Positions 49,080-59,728 of a stretch of DNA of 64,000 nt are shown here, in pieces. The stretch's first letter is position 1, and each line of letters begins with the position of its first letter. The position numbers were made by a program, and so were the translations under genes. Under the pieces are notes generated by a model. That model had not been told where the DNA came from and searched no databases. It saw only the letters and a program-made list of their open reading frames with translations. This DNA is from Symsagittifera roscoffensis (taxonomy: Eukaryota > Xenacoelomorpha > Acoela > Convolutidae), in assembly GCF_963678635.1 (NCBI RefSeq), contig NC_087068.1:44187013-44251012 (forward strand). Direction: 5' to 3'.

Positions 49080-49760
49080 CAACTTCAAGTTTTGTCAGGT
49101 TTTAAAATCCATGTTAAAGAAAAAACTTTAAAAAGCATAAAATACGCTATATCTATGCTCTTAAAAGGCTTTGTTCAGTCATATCTGCAGGCCAAATGTG
49201 CAATCCTTGAGTGTATTCTGAAACACACCACCATAGGATTGAGAGTTTTAAGTTATGTTATTTTTTTTCAAATATAAATTTCTTGAAAAAAAGATAAATA
49301 TATAAGAAACGACATAGCTCGAAAACAAAAAGGATTTGAGCAGTCATACTTGTTGCCGAAACGCACCCTTTAAAATCTCCTGAAAGCACTCCAGCATAAG
49401 TTTTAGAGTTTTAAGTTCTGTTAATTTTTTTAATCTAAAAGTTTTGAAAAAATCCTAAAAAACGCCATATCTCGAAAGCAAAAGAGTTTTGCGCGCTTAA
49501 GTTTAGAGGGCATAATTGCAACCCATAATGTTACTCTGAGAGCACCGCACCATAGGGTTGAAAATTTTCAGTTCTGTAAAAATTATTTAAATCTAATTTC
49601 TTTAAAAAATTTGTTTAAATCATAACACCGCCATATCTCGGAAACCTAAAGATTTGAGCAGTAATATTTGGAAGCCAGATTTGCAACCCCTGTACGCTAC
49701 TAGCACATTACTATAGGGTTGAGAAAATTCAATTTTGTCAAAGAAAGATCGAAACGGAAA
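49080..49760 (-). repeat. Family A degenerate tandem repeat, reversed
   Basis: About three units containing ATATCTCGAAAACAAAAAGG, GATTTGAGCAGTCATA and CACCATAGGGTTGA phrases. These are the reverse complement of the family A units at 1-1730. Confidence 0.75.
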
Positions 49761-50763
49761 ACTTTAAGTTTGCATTGCGAAAAAGGAAAAATGCTATAAC
49801 GTTAACAGTTACTCTTCAACAGATGTAAAATTAAAATAAAAGGTGACCTTGGAAAATTAAAACGTTGAATTCAAAGAAACATATTAAAGGTTGCAAAATA
49901 TTTCCTTATTACTAAACATTTCAACATAGGGATTTCAACATGTCAAGTGAAACGCCAACTAAATATGTATAAACAGATTGAAATCGGGAACTTTTTCTAC
50001 GCAAAATCAGTTATCAGCAAAATCGTTTAATTTTTCAACACAAAATCAAAAACACACAACGCGTCTTACAAAGCCTAATGATATATGTTATTGAAGCAGT
50101 TACAGTGATGACTCAATCGATATTTAAAAACGTATATCATCAGATTAAACTATTATCAAATTAAACATATTATCAGATTAAACTGTGGAAGCCAAATTAA
50201 ATCTGTTGTTGCCAAAATCGCATAGTTGATTAAATTATTTGTTCAACCATGTTTTTAATCTGAAAAACTTATGTTCCGATTTGATAAAGCGAGCTCGTAT
50301 TTTGTGGTTTTAGATAAGAACTTAAATATTTTTCCGCCACGCTTTTACTTGAAAATAAAACCAAAATCTTAAAGAGCTGAATTTAGTTAGATTTATTTAA
50401 GATCTTTAAGATAAAATTATAATGAACTTTCAAACACATACGTTAAAGCGTATCCAGCATTAACGTCCATATCAATTAAAATAAAACGGATAGCGCGTAT
50501 TTGAAGCATCATGAACATCTTAGTACAGCTTAAGGAAATTCTAAAATATGCGAGGCAGATTTCTTTTGCTATCGCAAAAAAAGAATACCGGGATTGACTG
50601 CCAACTAAAGAAACCCTCAGATCTATCTATTGAAAGATAATATTCTAATTTCAACAAACTTTGAAATATATTTAGCATATTCACTTTGCAATTACAATCA
50701 AGAAAAATGATAACCAAAGCTCTTGAGTCAGTTTTACTCACGACTATGTGGTCTGGGAACGTC

Positions 50764-50978
50764 CCACGTTTCGCCCCTAATAATTTCACACATTTCGTCC
50801 TCGCACGTTTCAACCCTAACTTATTACATAATTAATTAACGCCGCCTTCTTAATGTACATTTTAGGACACAGTTAATTAACGCCGCCTTAATGTATTTTA
50901 TGAGGGGCGAAATGTATGAGGGCCGAAATGTGCCACTAGATTTAAGAGGGGCGAAACGTGTGAGGGTCGAAATGTATG
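50764..50978. mobile_element. Foldback element with TTTCGCCCC words
   Basis: The left arm (50764-50817) has CACGTTTCGCCCCTAA, ACATTTCGTCCTCG and CACGTTTCAACCCTAA. The right arm (about 50901-50978) has the inverse in tandem (GAGGGGCGAAATGTATGAGG, GAGGGGCGAAACGTGTGAGG). Between them TTAATTAACGCCGCCTT occurs twice. Same design as the foldback at 33470 but a different word. Confidence 0.75.
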
Positions 50979-50999
50979 AATACCGTGATCTGGTGGTTT

Positions 51000-51062
51000 A
51001 AAAGTTGAATCAAACAGCTGATCACTAGCATGTACAGACATCGGTTCGAGTCCGGTCACAGC
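51000..51062 (+). repeat. tRNA-like segment with perfect B box
   Basis: Contains TCGGTTCGAGTCCGG, which fits the Pol III B box and a 5-bp T stem, and a possible upstream A box (TGGTGGTTTAAAAG). The acceptor stem does not close, so I call it a tRNA relic or SINE head rather than a tRNA gene. Confidence 0.45.
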
Positions 51063-52699
51063 TTAAATAACTTTTGCTTGAGTGATTTTCTCTCACCTTG
51101 ACTGTGTATAGTTTATTGCATGAATGGAATGGCCATGATATCCTTTTTTCATGGTGGGAACTGAGGCGTCATTTTCGTATTGCTTTCTTTTTAACACGTA
51201 CTTTCTGTTTGCTCCCACTGAAATCGACCTTCTCGAGGAACATTTCGTCAGCTGTGAAGAACTTTCAAGTGAGAAATTTGCTATTCCATACGAACTGTGC
51301 CGTCGGAGAAACAACGAAGACTTTGATGTTGATGTCATTTTATCAAAATGTTAATCGATTCATCTAAAAATAATATTAATTTATGAAATTCAGGTTCCGG
51401 GAAGCGATCATTACTTGCTTGGTTTAGAGTTGGACTAACAAGAAAAAAATTTAAATCATTTCTTCTCGACACTTAACAAGTGTTTTCGCTATTTTTCCAC
51501 AGCGATCGAATCCCGACTAAAACGGCTTTATAATGACACTATTTGAAGCTTATTAGTCGTACATGCTTTTGTGCTGATGAAAGTATAGAAAAACTAAAAT
51601 TCCCGAATACAAAACTCCTACCCTCTGCGTGGTTGGGACATCAAGTGTTGCCGGTTGGTGCGCACGTGGATTAGAAAAATGCGAACAAGCACATTTATTG
51701 ATGCAAACAAACTGGGCTGTGGTATTTTGAACATTAAGAACTAATTTATTGAATTATTTGTTTTCGAAAGTTAGAAGACTTAATCGCGAAAGTTAAAATG
51801 GTCTAGGAAGCTTAAATTTCTCCGCCTGCGTTGCAAAAACGAATCGAGACTGCAGGGTTTAAATATTGCATAGAAATTTCCGATACCTGGATGGCTTTCG
51901 GGAAAAAGCTTTCGCTGGTCGGAACAAAAATGAAATCTATAAGGGGCTTAGCAAAAAAATCAAGGGGTAATTTCGAAGCAAAGGTTTTAAATTTCGTAGA
52001 TTTTTCAGCAGCAAAGCAGCAAATTCAAATCGACTGGTTTCTTAAGCTCATATCCTGAAAGGAACATGCTCAGATGAAATTTCTCCCAGTTCAATCTCGC
52101 TTAAATTGCATATATTTGTATGTTTGCCGTGAGACATACTTCGTTAAATTTGAAAGTAGCTTTAAAATGCTCCATTCCCGAGTTTTTCAATGGCTTTGTG
52201 CGTTCACTAACTCTCAGAATGAAATTTGATTTATAATTATTATTCCGATCATTTGAAAAATGTGGAAGAACTTTGTATTCGGGTATTTTAGCTGATTTCT
52301 TTTTGTTTCAAGCCCTATCAGTCGTGATCCACATGACAATAAAATTTTTCAAAATTTTTTTTCCAGTGTCGAGAAAACCGGTTTGAAATTTCGAGCGAGT
52401 AAAGCGAGAGCAGCGAACATGCTTGTTTTTGCTTAACTTAGGCCGTTTACAATAGCTTATTTCTGTTTAGTTTCAATTTTACTCGTTTATTTAGATTTTG
52501 GAGTTTTAATAACGCCTTTTTGAAAATCACAAACTTTTGTAATCACTGCGGGATAACAAAAAAAAATGATTTTAAAAATTTTTTTTTGAATGATTTTTTT
52601 TGTTTCTCTTGTCATTTCTTTTCAAAAATTGTAGTCAAGTTTTCCTGTGTTATATTGACTGTCGAATATGCCTAAGTTGTATAAATAGCATTCAATATT

Positions 52700-54540
52700 T
52701 AAATAGCACTTTCAGAACCAGAAGTCGATCACGTTGAGTGTACACTTTTGTTCGATAGTGGAGTTTGCCTTCCTTTCAAAAAGAAAATGAACTGAACTTA
52801 AAAAGAAATCAACAGTCAAACCGCGAAAAATAAAATTTGAGCCTTAATAAATGAGTGTTTTAGCTGTCTTCTTTTTGTTTTCCAAGCAAAATCAGGTACC
52901 ACAAAAAATTTTTTACACATAAGCGAAGCGAAGCTACGCGCCACTTGCGATATAACACAATTGAAAAAGAACGAGGTCAACCAAAATTTTTGTATGTTTT
53001 GATAAAAAACAACTAGGGGCCCAGCTAAATTTGGAGATAAGTGTTTGATATTAAATGAATTTGCTATACTGAAGCGAAAAAGGGATTTAAAAAATTCGAC
53101 TTTGCCTTGAACCTTAGTTGTTTCTCTACTAAAATAAGTAAGAACAGTAAAAAAAATACTGAGATAAAAAATTTTCCCAAGGACATTGTAAGAGATAACA
53201 TTTCTCTTACAAAAAATTAAGGTCTCGATGTTCCCATTGGAAAAATGATCGCAACCGGTTCTTTCAATTGAACTTTTCATCTCAGATTTGGTTGCAAAAA
53301 TTTTAAGAAAACTCAAATTGAAAAAACGGTCAAAAGTTCTAAAAACAAAAAAATTCAAAAAACTTTAAAAAAACGAAAAGACTTTGCAAAATTCATAAAT
53401 TTCTGAATTGAGGCAGATCATTTAGTCTTATCATTAGGACAACTCACTTGGTCTACCCATTAAAGTCTATTAAAGAGCAGGTTGTAACCGCTTCATCAGA
53501 GAAGATTCCCAACACCGAGTTTCTCGATTAAACACAACCTGAAAATTGGCAGGGTAGTTTTCGCGTAAAGTCAAGAAAATTCCAAAAAACGGTCAAAATT
53601 TCAAAACAATGACTTCTTTGAAGGCCATAACTTTTTTCAAAACAAACTGGGCACAGCCTAATATAAAGGTAGGCTTTCAACTACCTGTTGTTTAGATTAA
53701 ACCTATGATATCTGATTTGGCAGGATAGTAAGCGAGAAAAGTTCAAAAAAGGTCAACAAATCAAAAATTTGATGTTTCCGAAAATCATAGCTTTTTGTGA
53801 AAAAACCGGAGGTAGCCGCTTATTCAGAAGGGATTCACGCAATCTTTAATTTTGATTCAAGCCAAAATCTCAGACTTGGTAGCGTAGTTCTCGAGTAAAG
53901 TAAAAGTTTTAACAGTACAAACGGTCAAAAACCAAAAATTTGATTGTCCGAGGGCCATAAATTGAAGTGTCAGAGAAAAACTTGGGCGTATTCATATTCG
54001 CACGAAAGTGCTTCCCACAACTCGTTTTTCGAATTGAACCCAAAATCTCAGATATGGCAGTGTAGTTTTCGAGAATATTCAAAAAATTTAAAAAACGGCC
54101 TTCTAATCAAAAATTCGACTTTTCGAGGTCGATAATTTTTGTTTAAAACAAATCTGTAAGTGGCGGCTAAGACAGGTAACCTTCCCGCTACCCATTATAT
54201 CCATTGAACCAGCAATTTGAAAGACTAGATTTTGAGACAAGTCAAAAAGATTCACGAAACTGTAAAGAATCAAAATTTGACTTTTTCGAGGGCCATAAAT
54301 TTAAGTGTAAAAAAATTGGGTGTAGCCGTTTATGCAGGGAAATTTGAAGAACCGTTCTTTTCAATGAAACCAAAAACTCAGATTTGAGATGGGTAGTTTT
54401 TGAGAAAACGAAAAAAAAATTGAAAATATGGGTCAAATATTCCCCCACAGACTTTTTCGAAGACTGTAGACAGAGGGGTTAAGTGAAGAGACTAAAGGGG
54501 AGTATGCAGGCACACCAAAGAGTAGGCGGTCTTTCATTCG
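52700..54540 (+). repeat. Element with internal family B tandem repeats, copy 2
   Basis: Shares with 46060-47460 the left flank (GTCGATCACGTTGAG, TTTGCCTTCC, GAAATCAACAGTCAAACCGC), an AGCGAAGCGAAGC block, about five family B units and the end TTCCCCCACAGACTTTTTCG ... GTATGCAGGCACACC. It therefore looks like a dispersed element carrying its own tandem array. Confidence 0.8.
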
Positions 54541-54849
54541 AAATTAAAATTTTTCCAATATATTTAAAATTTTTGCAATATATATTTGGAAATAAGTTTC
54601 CATTGCAAAAAAAAATCAACAAACCGATTGGTAAACAAACAACCAATTACAGAAGTCCGGAGGGGAGTGTTATAATTTTTTTTACCTTTGAAACGACTCA
54701 AAATTAGATCATCAAGGCAATAAAAAATAGGCCAAAACAAATATTTAGCGAAAAAAAAACAAAGGAAATACGAAGTCAAGGTAAATAAAATTACATATTG
54801 TAGGAGTAGTTAAAAACATAAAAATCAACTTAAATGAACTGCATTCAAA

Positions 54850-55045
54850 AAAATAAAGATGTCGCAACTAAGCCGACAAAACTCAGGCAGACAAATCATA
54901 AGTCGACAATTTTTTTGAAACTGGATATTTCCAGATTGAAAAGAAAAAAGGGCTCTGCTCAGATTCAAACCCGGGACCTTTGCTGTCCCAGGCGTATTCG
55001 TTACCACCGGACTAAATGTACCGGAGATGCTTAGAAATTTGATTT
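54850..55045 (-). repeat. tRNA-derived SINE copy
   Basis: Minus-strand head with GTCCGGTGGTAACGAATACG, then GACAGCAAAGGTCCCGGG and B-box-like GGGTTTGAATC, followed by a body ending TTGTCGGCTTAGTTGCGAC. This is the best preserved head of the set. Confidence 0.7.
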
Positions 55046-55424
55046 CATCATGAACCAAGGTATCAAGTGATTCTGTTAAACAAGTTGATGACCCGAAAAA
55101 AAAACGTCTAACGTTGCAAACGAAAACGTAGAGTTTAAGAATACATATTTTTCATTAAGTCGACTTTAATATGTAGGGCGAGGTTAAACGGAGCTTCACA
55201 CGACTCGTGAAGCAACAAAACATTTAAAAAACGTCGAAAATGAAAAAAAATATATGGCCACAATATTTGAGCAGACATAAGTTGATCCGAAAAAAAATCT
55301 GATTATATAGTAAAACCTTCAAGTTTTAAGTACCACCTGAAACTGCAATGAAGAACATTTGCAATTAAAACTACAAGAAAATTTTTTTATAGCATTAGTA
55401 AAATCTGTAATTTAGCAACTAAGC

Positions 55425-55600
55425 CGACCATCTTCGAGCAGACAAACTTAAGTCCGACAATTAATTTCAATAGAAAATATTTTTGAATTGCATACAAACT
55501 GACAAAACCAAGGTCCAGCCCAGACGCGAACCCCAGACCTTAGCAAGCAAAAGCGATCGCGTTACCCATAGGCCGACTAGGAAGGAACCTTTTAGATGTT
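55425..55600 (-). repeat. tRNA-derived SINE copy
   Basis: Same order: a tRNA-like head (GTCGGCCTATGGGTAACGCG, B-box-like GGGGTTCGCGTC) and a body with GGTCGGCTTAGTTGC. It lies just left of the non-LTR retrotransposon. Confidence 0.65.
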
Positions 55601-55965
55601 AGGGTTCAAATTTTACAAAAAGATTTGTAAAAATAACAGAGTGAAGAAGAGAATGATTTGAGCCGAAAACTGTTGTCATAAATTCAATTTACTAATTAGG
55701 CTTTTAGCCTAATTGTTGTGATAAACTTATTAAATAGTTTGAGATGGGTATGTGCTGGTGATCACCTGGCTCGACCTTGCACACTTCCTGACCTGCCCGA
55801 AGTGGACCACTGGTCTTCAGGTAGCGTGCCATCCGCGATCTGGTCTGGAACCCGCACTGGAATTCTGGTCTCCTGGTGTGGAACCCGTAGCCCGATCTTG
55901 ACTCTGGCTCTCCCCTTCTGCCTTCGTTATCTCTACGTCTGGGTGAGACCCCTCCTACGTTAGGC

Positions 55966-56955
55966 ATGCAATTGTTTGCCTCTTTCTTCTCGACCGTGTT
56001 TCTGGTTTTAGCTTTCAACCGTGTGCAGAACGGTCACACCCCTGTTGGATCTACTCACATGCTGCTGCTGGCTCGCGAGAAACCTGATCCACAATCACGA
56101 CAAGAACTGCGGTCACGCAAGTTTAAACTCAACTCAAAGCTGTCGTTTTATAACATTTCTATGCTCCTTCTTTTATGCGCTGGTGATATTGAGAGTAATC
56201 CTGGCCCGGCTGTCGACCCTACTCAGTTGTTCAGATTTGTTAACGCCGCGGAGATCTTAGTCGGGTCGTCTGTGGCCATCTCGGACCTAACCTCCGGTAT
56301 CTATGATGCTTCTATCCTCAAAGTTGACAACGATCGCTTCTTTGCTCACTTTCGTGGTTGGAATAAAAGCTATGACTCCTGGGTCAACCTTGATCAAATT
56401 TTCCGGCTCCCTGATGGTTATGTTCCGATAGGCCGGAATTCTCGCGGTCCTATTTGCCTTCTCGCGCCTCCTGTCTCCAGTCCTATCTCTGTCGCTTTAA
56501 CGAGTTCTCCTTCTCGGGATGCTCCTGTTAGCTCTGGCCTCTCTCAAGGGATGTCAAGTATGACGATCTCGGCTGAGCTCGCCGAAAGCGCTGTGCCGGA
56601 TCTTTCTGACGTCATGTCTTCCAGAGTTGACACTGTCCGGTTCGTTCCGATTTCTCTTCGTAACGAGTGGTCTGAGGTTGTTGGTCACGCCCTTGACAAC
56701 TGCGCCACCGCTCCGGACAAACTGAAAAACTGGATTCGGTTGCTCATGCTCCCCAAATGTATCTTGAAAGCCCCTCGCCGCGGAGGCAAGTCTCACGCCA
56801 CTAATAACTGCAGAGACATTCGCCAAAGAATCAAGTCCTGGAAGGAGGGCAATACTCGGACCTCTGGTCTAACGCTACCAAAGGAACTAAAGAGCGAACG
56901 AAGAAAAACAGCAAACCTTCTCCTGACTTTAATGTCCGCAGAGCCAAAGAGCTAG
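55966..56955 (+). CDS. Non-LTR ORF, 5' part: 2A-like motif and chromo barrel
   Basis: 329 aa from the ATG at 55966; alternatives are at 56059 and 56161. Residues 1-18 (MQLFASFFSTVFLVLAF) are hydrophobic and signal-like. Residues 66-81 read MLLLLCAGDIESNPGP without the extra leucine count being certain; the core GDIESNPGP (56182-56208) matches the 2A consensus D-x-E-x-NPGP. Residues about 96-146 resemble the chromo-barrel/Tudor-knot fold of MRG15/MSL3 proteins, notably HFRGWNKSYDSWVNLDQI. LPKCILKAPRRGGKSH near 265 is a sequence common before the RT in this element group. The last ~30 residues are probably out of frame, with the true frame continuing at about 56850. Confidence 0.82.
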   Translation: MQLFASFFSTVFLVLAFNRVQNGHTPVGSTHMLLLAREKPDPQSRQELRSRKFKLNSKLSFYNISMLLLLCAGDIESNPGPAVDPTQLFRFVNAAEILVGSSVAISDLTSGIYDASILKVDNDRFFAHFRGWNKSYDSWVNLDQIFRLPDGYVPIGRNSRGPICLLAPPVSSPISVALTSSPSRDAPVSSGLSQGMSSMTISAELAESAVPDLSDVMSSRVDTVRFVPISLRNEWSEVVGHALDNCATAPDKLKNWIRLLMLPKCILKAPRRGGKSHATNNCRDIRQRIKSWKEGNTRTSGLTLPKELKSERRKTANLLLTLMSAEPKS

Positions 56956-59285
56956 CAGGCCTCGGTCAGTTCGGCAGAGCAGCTAAAGCCCTGTGTTCCG
57001 ATGGCCTCGTGTCCAAAAGTGACGAGTCGCTTAAGGACCTTCGCAGTCTTCATCCTTCCGCTGACCCTCCTGTCTTTTCTGGCCGGGATGAATCCCCTCT
57101 TGCCTACCAATTCGAATCTGAGTTCGTTCATAAGTCTCTCAAAAGTTTCCCGAGCGGCACTGCTGCCGGTCCTTCGCGCTGGTTTCCTGAGCACTTTGTT
57201 CACGCCGTTGAGTGCCCCACTCCTCAGACTGCTGCCAGAACGTTAGAGTCTCTCAACAGGGTTGTTAATATCCTCGCTGCCGGGCAAGCCCCTTCTAGTC
57301 TCTCTCCGTGGCTGTGCAGTGCGAATCTCTTTGCCACCGCTAAACCCAAGGGTGGTGTCCGGCCTATTGCGGTCGGCGAAGTGCTCCGAAGGCTCACTGC
57401 TAAATGCCTTGCTAAAGCCGCCAACGCTGAAGCTCGTGATTTTCTGTGTCCTCACCAGCTTGGAGTCGCTACCAGCGGTGGCTCGGAAGCCATCGTCCAC
57501 GCTACTAAAATGACAGTCAAAAAGTGCTCGGAACATGGTCACCAAGGCGTCTTAACAGTGGATTTTGAGAACGCTTTCAACACGCTAGACCGCACCGAGA
57601 TCCTCCTTCAAGTTCGCAACCGTCTTCCCGGTCTCTCCGCCTTTGTTGAGTTTACCTACGGTCACCACAGTCATCTGCTGTTCGAGGATGTCATTCTCAA
57701 CAGCGAGAAAGGAGTTCAACAGGGGGATCCGCTAGGGCCTCTCATTTTTGCGGTCACCCTGCACTCTCTAGTCGAATCTCTCAAGTCGGAAGTCCCCGGT
57801 CTCACCCTCAACTGCTGGTACCTTGATGATGGGATTTGTGCCGGCGACGAAGACTCCTTGCTCAAGGCTCTCGAACTCATCACTTCCAACGGCTTGCATC
57901 TCGGCCTCAAAGTCAAGCACAGTAAGTGTGAGTTGTGGGCCCCTGTGGAGTTCTCCTCCATCCCCGTCTCTATCCCGAGAGCAGCGTCTAATGGCTTCGA
58001 GCTTCTTGGCGCCCCCATTGGTGATACTGAGTTCTCAGTTAAAGTCCTGGACAAACGCATCTCGAAGGCCACCAAATGTCTTGAAAAGTTACCTCTTCTT
58101 GATGACCCCCAGCTCTCACATGGCATCACTCGCACTTGCCTTGCTGCTCCCAAGCTGACGTACTCTCTTCGCACTCAGCCGCCCTCTCAGCCTGTCGCAG
58201 CTTCCCTGCAAGTTTTTGATGAACTCCTCCGCGATGCTCTTTCTGTCATAGTTGGCTCACCTGTTCCTGATCTTGCCTGGTCCCAGTCTTCCCTGCTTAT
58301 CAAAGATGGCGGACTTGGCGTCCGGCAAGCTCGCGACCAACACATCCCTGCCTTCCTAGGGTCTTCGTGTCAGTCAGCTCATTTGGTCTCGTTTCTTACC
58401 GAATGCGACATCACTGATACGCCGGAGTTCCTGCGTGCCTCGAACGAATTCCGTGAACAGTCTGGAAGCGTTAACACTCCCGGTTTTACTCAAGAAGCTT
58501 TCCAAGAGAAACTCGATAAGGCCACCTACAACGCTTTCTTCTCGTCTCTTCCCGATTCCCGCGAGCAAGCTCGTCTTCAGTCGCTCTCTCTGCCTTACGC
58601 CGGCGCTTGGCTTACTGCAGTCCCCATTAAAGGTCTTGGCCTGCACCTGCTACCTGCTGAGTTCCAAGCTGCTGTCAGATACCGCCTTGGTCTTCCTGTG
58701 TTCGCGTCTGCTCGTAGGTGCCCCGCGTGTCCGTCTGGCACTCTGGACGCCCTCGGGGACCACGCTGTCGCTTGTGGGGGGAGTGGTGGCCGGATCTCCC
58801 GTCACGACAGACTACGGGACATTATTTTCAATGCTACCTCGGCTGCCTCTTTAGCCCCCATCAAGGAGCAACGGAACCTCATCCCTGGAGAACGGTCCAA
58901 ACCCGGCGATATTTTTATCCCTACTTGGAGCGCTGGTCGCCCAGCTGCTTTCGACGTCACCGTGACATCCCCGCTGCAGTTATCTCTTCTCTCTCGTGCG
59001 GCGGAGACCCCCGGGGCGTCCCTGGAAGTTGCTGAGGACCGCAAATTTTCGAAACACGAGAAAAACTGTGAGGAACAAGGAATCAGTTTTTTCCCGTTAG
59101 CAGTCGAAACGCTCGGGGGTTGGTCCGCTTTAGCTATCAAAACCCTCAAGTCAGTTGCTATCCTCGCTGATGCCAGACGTTCTGGTTCACGTGACGCTCG
59201 TGTTGCCCCAGTTCGCCTTCTCCAGAGCCTCTCAGTGTGCCTCATGAGAGGAAACGCCACTATGATTGTCAGCCGGGCCATCTAG
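56850..59285 (+). CDS. Non-LTR ORF, 3' part: reverse transcriptase and REL-type nuclease
   Basis: The frame is open from about 56850, before the first usable start at 57009, and reads into RRAKELAGLGQFGRAAKAL, typical of these proteins. Numbered from 57009: RT motif A VDFENAFNTLDR (about 183), motif B GVQQGDPLGPLIFA (about 236), motif C YLDD (271-274). The zinc knuckle CPACPSG ... DHAVAC lies at about 571-590. The nuclease KPGDIFIP ... AAFDVTVTSP (about 631-655) has the PD ... D pattern of restriction-like endonucleases. It ends with TAG at 59283. RT domain intact; shift relative to the upstream ORF is one base. Confidence 0.88.
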   Translation, partial: QYSDLWSNATKGTKERTKKNSKPSPDFNVRRAKELAGLGQFGRAAKALCSDGLVSKSDESLKDLRSLHPSADPPVFSGRDESPLAYQFESEFVHKSLKSFPSGTAAGPSRWFPEHFVHAVECPTPQTAARTLESLNRVVNILAAGQAPSSLSPWLCSANLFATAKPKGGVRPIAVGEVLRRLTAKCLAKAANAEARDFLCPHQLGVATSGGSEAIVHATKMTVKKCSEHGHQGVLTVDFENAFNTLDRTEILLQVRNRLPGLSAFVEFTYGHHSHLLFEDVILNSEKGVQQGDPLGPLIFAVTLHSLVESLKSEVPGLTLNCWYLDDGICAGDEDSLLKALELITSNGLHLGLKVKHSKCELWAPVEFSSIPVSIPRAASNGFELLGAPIGDTEFSVKVLDKRISKATKCLEKLPLLDDPQLSHGITRTCLAAPKLTYSLRTQPPSQPVAASLQVFDELLRDALSVIVGSPVPDLAWSQSSLLIKDGGLGVRQARDQHIPAFLGSSCQSAHLVSFLTECDITDTPEFLRASNEFREQSGSVNTPGFTQEAFQEKLDKATYNAFFSSLPDSREQARLQSLSLPYAGAWLTAVPIKGLGLHLLPAEFQAAVRYRLGLPVFASARRCPACPSGTLDALGDHAVACGGSGGRISRHDRLRDIIFNATSAASLAPIKEQRNLIPGERSKPGDIFIPTWSAGRPAAFDVTVTSPLQLSLLSRAAETPGASLEVAEDRKFSKHEKNCEEQGISFFPLAVETLGGWSALAIKTLKSVAILADARRSGSRDARVAPVRLLQSLSVCLMRGNATMIVSRAI

Positions 59286-59400
59286 TCTTGTGCAGTTTAT
59301 TACGTTTTTTGCATTCCCAATTCTGGTGCTCCTTTGTTCCTTTGCTGTTAGCGCAAATTAGTTTTAGTTTTCTATGTTAAATTTGAAAGTTTTTCAAGAT

Positions 59401-59728
59401 AAAAATTAATCAGATTTGCATTTAGAAAGTGACAATCAGTAAAATCGATATTCCCTATTTACCATTGCTACTAAAATTGACCATTCTGTGGAAAAAATTA
59501 TTTACGGGAAAGTAGTCTAGTACCCAATTGCAATACCATTGCTTATTGCAAGGGTAAAAAGAGATACTTCAAGACTCGAACAAAGCATTTCAAAATGCCG
59601 ATGTTAGTAAACATTTCTTAGCAATGAATTGGCCTTTTTTAACATGTTAACAGAGGGGCTTCTCAAACATGTGGCAATTGAAACGCCAATTCAATTGTGT
59701 GTATATTTTTTATGAACTTAGAGAGCTT
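59401..59728. other. Spacer with a short hairpin
   Basis: No gene. At about 59505-59560 an ACGGGAAAGTAGTCTAG stretch and a hairpin-like ATTGCAATACCATTGC/TTGCAAGGGTAA match a copy at about 63018-63072. Confidence 0.5.

Larger units (their letters stand above)
48742..55690. other. Repeat-rich region upstream of the SPG7-like exons
   Basis: 7 kb where the 5' SPG7 exons would be expected. It holds repeats listed separately. A + frame at 51151-51354 (PTEIDLLEEHFVSCEELSSE onward) and its minus shadow look less AT-rich than their surroundings, but I recognise no family. The 180-codon minus frame at 52816-53358 lies on a repeat copy and is not a credible gene. Confidence 0.45.
55700..59400 (+). mobile_element. 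Non-LTR retrotransposon, R2/REL-type RT with 2A and chromo barrel
   Basis: A GC-rich island in AT-rich DNA, with two ORFs in adjacent frames. Order: GC-rich leader (about 55730-55965), ORF with hydrophobic N-terminus, 2A-like motif and chromo-barrel-like domain, reverse transcriptase, C-terminal zinc knuckle, PD-(D/E)XK-like nuclease. No LTRs and no apurinic endonuclease domain are seen. The 5' and 3' limits and target duplication could not be fixed. The 3' trailer (59286-59400) has no clear poly(A). It lies between SPG7-like and BTAF1-like genes in the opposite orientation to both. Confidence 0.85.

Noticed and set aside
52816-53358. 180-codon minus-strand ORF, one of the longer ones outside genes
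   Set aside because: It spans the left flank and repeat of an element whose other copy (46060-47460) does not keep the frame. Composition is Phe/Lys-rich as expected from A/T runs.
56552-59281. Several 80-160 codon ORFs antisense to the non-LTR element
   Set aside because: They are shadows of the GC-rich sense coding sequence with no recognisable domains.
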